Assembly (NCBI GenBank): GCA_947494565.1
Contig: CANLVG010000013.1
Coordinates: 1-64,000, forward strand
Length of the DNA: 64,000 nucleotides
Origin: an uncultured Flavobacteriaceae bacterium
GTDB lineage: Bacteria; Bacteroidota; Bacteroidia; Flavobacteriales; Flavobacteriaceae
Direction of reading: 5' to 3'
In this document: positions 61,980-64,000 of the stretch, one piece after another
Position numbering within the stretch: the first letter of the stretch is position 1
How the letters are laid out: every line of letters begins with the position of its first letter
The notes under the pieces: model-generated
The model's database searches: none
The model's input: the letters and a program-made list of their open reading frames with translations, nothing else
Told to the model about the DNA's origin: nothing
Program-made: the position numbers and the translations under genes

Positions 61980-64000
61980 ATGATTCAAGAGAAAAAAAAA
62001 TATGATACTAAAGATCTAGTGCTTAATGTTAAAAAGCATTATAATAAGTCCAAACTTGAACTTGACTATTATGACAGGTTTTTAGAAGTCTTATGTGGTA
62101 ATAGAGAATACCAAAAAGAAGCAATTCAAAGTGCTATTATTTATATTGCTTCTGGAGAGTATAAAAATATTCAAGACCTAGTAAAAGAAAATCATTTTGA
62201 TAATCCTGAACTTAGGAAACGATACCCTGAGATAGATGATTATTATAAGAAGATACAATTGCCAGGGAAGCTTTCAGCTACAATTGATTTGGCAACTGGT
62301 ACGGGTAAAAGTTATGTGATTTATGGTATCGCGCAAATTGCATTATCCTTGGGCTTAGTTGAAAAGGTTCTTATATTATGTCCGTCTAAAACAATTGAAA
62401 AACAATTAAACAACAAATTTTTAGAATTACTGGCTGACTCTCCCCTAAAAGCCAGCCTACCAGAAAAAGGTGTGATTAATAACCCTCGTCTGGTTGATGG
62501 AAATGTAACAGTTATTAAAGGAGATATTTGTATTGAAAATGTTCATGCTGTTTATGCTAGAACAGGTTCTTCAATAGAAGATAGTTTTAGTTTTCAAAAA
62601 GGAAGAAGCACTCTAGTCCTAAACGATGAGAATCACCATATTTACAACAAGATTTCGGGAAACACGAATCAAGCCAAAAGCCTCAAAGTTTGGAAGCAAT
62701 TCTTATTAGATAGTGCTTATGATTTTAAATATATTTTGGGTTTTACCGGCACAGCTTACATAGGTAATGATTATTTCAATGATGTTATTTACCACTATTC
62801 ACTAAGAGACGCTGTTGATAATAGATTTACAAAATCTATTGATTATGTTTCAGAAGATGATAGTACCAATGAGGACCAAAGATTTCAAAAAATATATCAA
62901 AATCACAAAGACAATTCTATTAGATATAAAAATTTGAAGCCACTAACTATTTTGGTAACTAATAACATTAAAAATGCAAAGCGCTTGGAAACAAGGTTAG
63001 TTGAATTTTTAGCTGAGGAAGAAAAGATATCTGATGAAAATATTAGGGATACCAAGGTTATGACTGTAACATCAGACAAAGAACATGAGCATAATTTAAT
63101 AAGATTAGAAGATGTCGATAGCTCAGATTCAACAGTTGAATGGATTGTATCAGTATCAATGTTAACTGAAGGGTGGGATGTAAAAAATGTTTTCCAAATT
63201 GTTCCCATGGAAGAAAGGGCTTTTAATTCTAAACTGTTAATAGCTCAGGTTTTAGGAAGAGGCTTAAGAGTTCCTCCCGAGTATCCAATAGGTGCCGAGG
63301 TAAAAGTATTTAATCATCATTCTTGGAGCAGTAAAATTAAAGGACTTGTAGATGAAATATTAGAAGTTGAAATGCGTCTTGAAAGTCTAGCTCTTAATAA
63401 TGGAGCTAGAAGTAAGTATCATTTTGACTTATATAATATTGATTATTCTAAAGTTGAGAAAGTTGTTGAAAATACAAGTAAAAAAAAGGAATTTAATTAC
63501 AAAGACTATATAACCCTCGAATCATCGGTTGCGGAAATTAAACAGGAAACCACCTATACCAATTTGGCTAGTGAAACCAAGATTAAAGAGTATAATATCA
63601 AGCACAGAATGACTCCTGTTAAAGAAATTGTTGATAAAATATATCATGAGTTTAAGACTAGAGAATGGGAAGGTGTGACACTCAAATTATCAGAAGGGCA
63701 ATACACAAAGAATTCGCTACCTCCGAGAATAGAAATAGAAAATCTGATAAAACGTTCGATGGAGCGTGTTGGTTTAGATGGTAAAGAACTTAATGAAAAG
63801 AACAAAAGATATATCTTTTCTGCGTTTAATACTTTATTAAGAAAAAAGAATAAATCGATTGACCTAGTTCGTACAGCGAAAAAACCTTTTAAATTATCTA
63901 CAAACCAGAGAGTTCGCGAAAGTCTTGCAATTGGCAACCTTAGAATAAATTCTTCTGTTTTTTATTCAGACCAATATAAAAAAGAAATTGATGACCAAGA
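61980..64000 (+). CDS. res: Type III restriction endonuclease subunit Res, cut by window end
   Basis: Open from ATG 61980 to the edge (673 codons), so the nuclease domain lies outside. It is an ATP-dependent helicase/translocase: Walker A ATGTGKS near residue 106, a DExH-like box DENHH near 215, FTGTAY, GWDVKN near 398 and motif VI QVLGRGLRVPPE near 423. It cuts DNA with Mod when unmodified inverted sites are met. Confidence 0.92.
   Translation, partial: MIQEKKKYDTKDLVLNVKKHYNKSKLELDYYDRFLEVLCGNREYQKEAIQSAIIYIASGEYKNIQDLVKENHFDNPELRKRYPEIDDYYKKIQLPGKLSATIDLATGTGKSYVIYGIAQIALSLGLVEKVLILCPSKTIEKQLNNKFLELLADSPLKASLPEKGVINNPRLVDGNVTVIKGDICIENVHAVYARTGSSIEDSFSFQKGRSTLVLNDENHHIYNKISGNTNQAKSLKVWKQFLLDSAYDFKYILGFTGTAYIGNDYFNDVIYHYSLRDAVDNRFTKSIDYVSEDDSTNEDQRFQKIYQNHKDNSIRYKNLKPLTILVTNNIKNAKRLETRLVEFLAEEEKISDENIRDTKVMTVTSDKEHEHNLIRLEDVDSSDSTVEWIVSVSMLTEGWDVKNVFQIVPMEERAFNSKLLIAQVLGRGLRVPPEYPIGAEVKVFNHHSWSSKIKGLVDEILEVEMRLESLALNNGARSKYHFDLYNIDYSKVEKVVENTSKKKEFNYKDYITLESSVAEIKQETTYTNLASETKIKEYNIKHRMTPVKEIVDKIYHEFKTREWEGVTLKLSEGQYTKNSLPPRIEIENLIKRSMERVGLDGKELNEKNKRYIFSAFNTLLRKKNKSIDLVRTAKKPFKLSTNQRVRESLAIGNLRINSSVFYSDQYKKEIDDQ

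Noticed and set aside
62903-63937. Minus-strand open frames inside res
   Set aside because: They are shadows of a strongly supported helicase frame with intact motifs.

Overview
The window looks like a chromosomal segment of a marine-type member of the Flavobacteriaceae (Bacteroidota). The signs are TAnnTTTG-type -7 promoter elements, a BlaI / M56-peptidase pair carrying TonB-C domains, MKK-type signal peptides ending in AQ, Bacteroidota-length HutU, and moderate-to-low GC. No rRNA, tRNA, CRISPR array or recognisable transposase was found.

Region 1 (1-24.8 kb) is metabolic core. It holds ruvC, a blaI - M56 peptidase - TPR operon with three matching operator boxes, a DUF456 membrane protein and a nitroreductase. 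A complete histidine-to-glutamate pathway follows (hutH, hutI, hutU, hutG), with LysR and AraC regulators and an inserted isomerase / PhyH pair. Then come homogentisate dioxygenase, NDH-2, a truncated haemoglobin, a Gfo/Idh/MocA oxidoreductase, a sugar nucleotidyltransferase + kinase pair and an ATP-grasp protein.

Region 2 (24.8-33.8 kb) is a signalling block. Three stand-alone CheY-like receivers surround a PilJ-N/PAS histidine kinase and two tandem secreted LRR proteins. It also holds two 79-residue secreted paralogues that share a 40-bp upstream box at an identical distance from their start codons.

Region 3 (33.9-57.6 kb) is the most unusual part. It is a mostly minus-strand series of small hypothetical, membrane, immunity-like (SUKH, DUF2004-like), lipoprotein and serine-hydrolase genes. 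An 11-bp motif, TTTATTTGAAC on the + strand, recurs about 20 times at gene junctions. An apparent empty site (48146-48280) and filled site (56282-57613) show that a 1197-bp unit carrying one beta-lactamase-like gene has moved in or out exactly at this motif. Several junctions also carry long imperfect inverted repeats with AAC...GTT ends, resembling integron attC sites. I read the region as a gene-cassette array; no recombinase for it lies in the window.

Region 4 (57.8-64 kb) is a defence-like module on the + strand. A Schlafen/AlbA_2 ATPase-like protein fused to a C-terminal RRM is followed by a type III restriction-modification system (mod complete, res cut by the window end).
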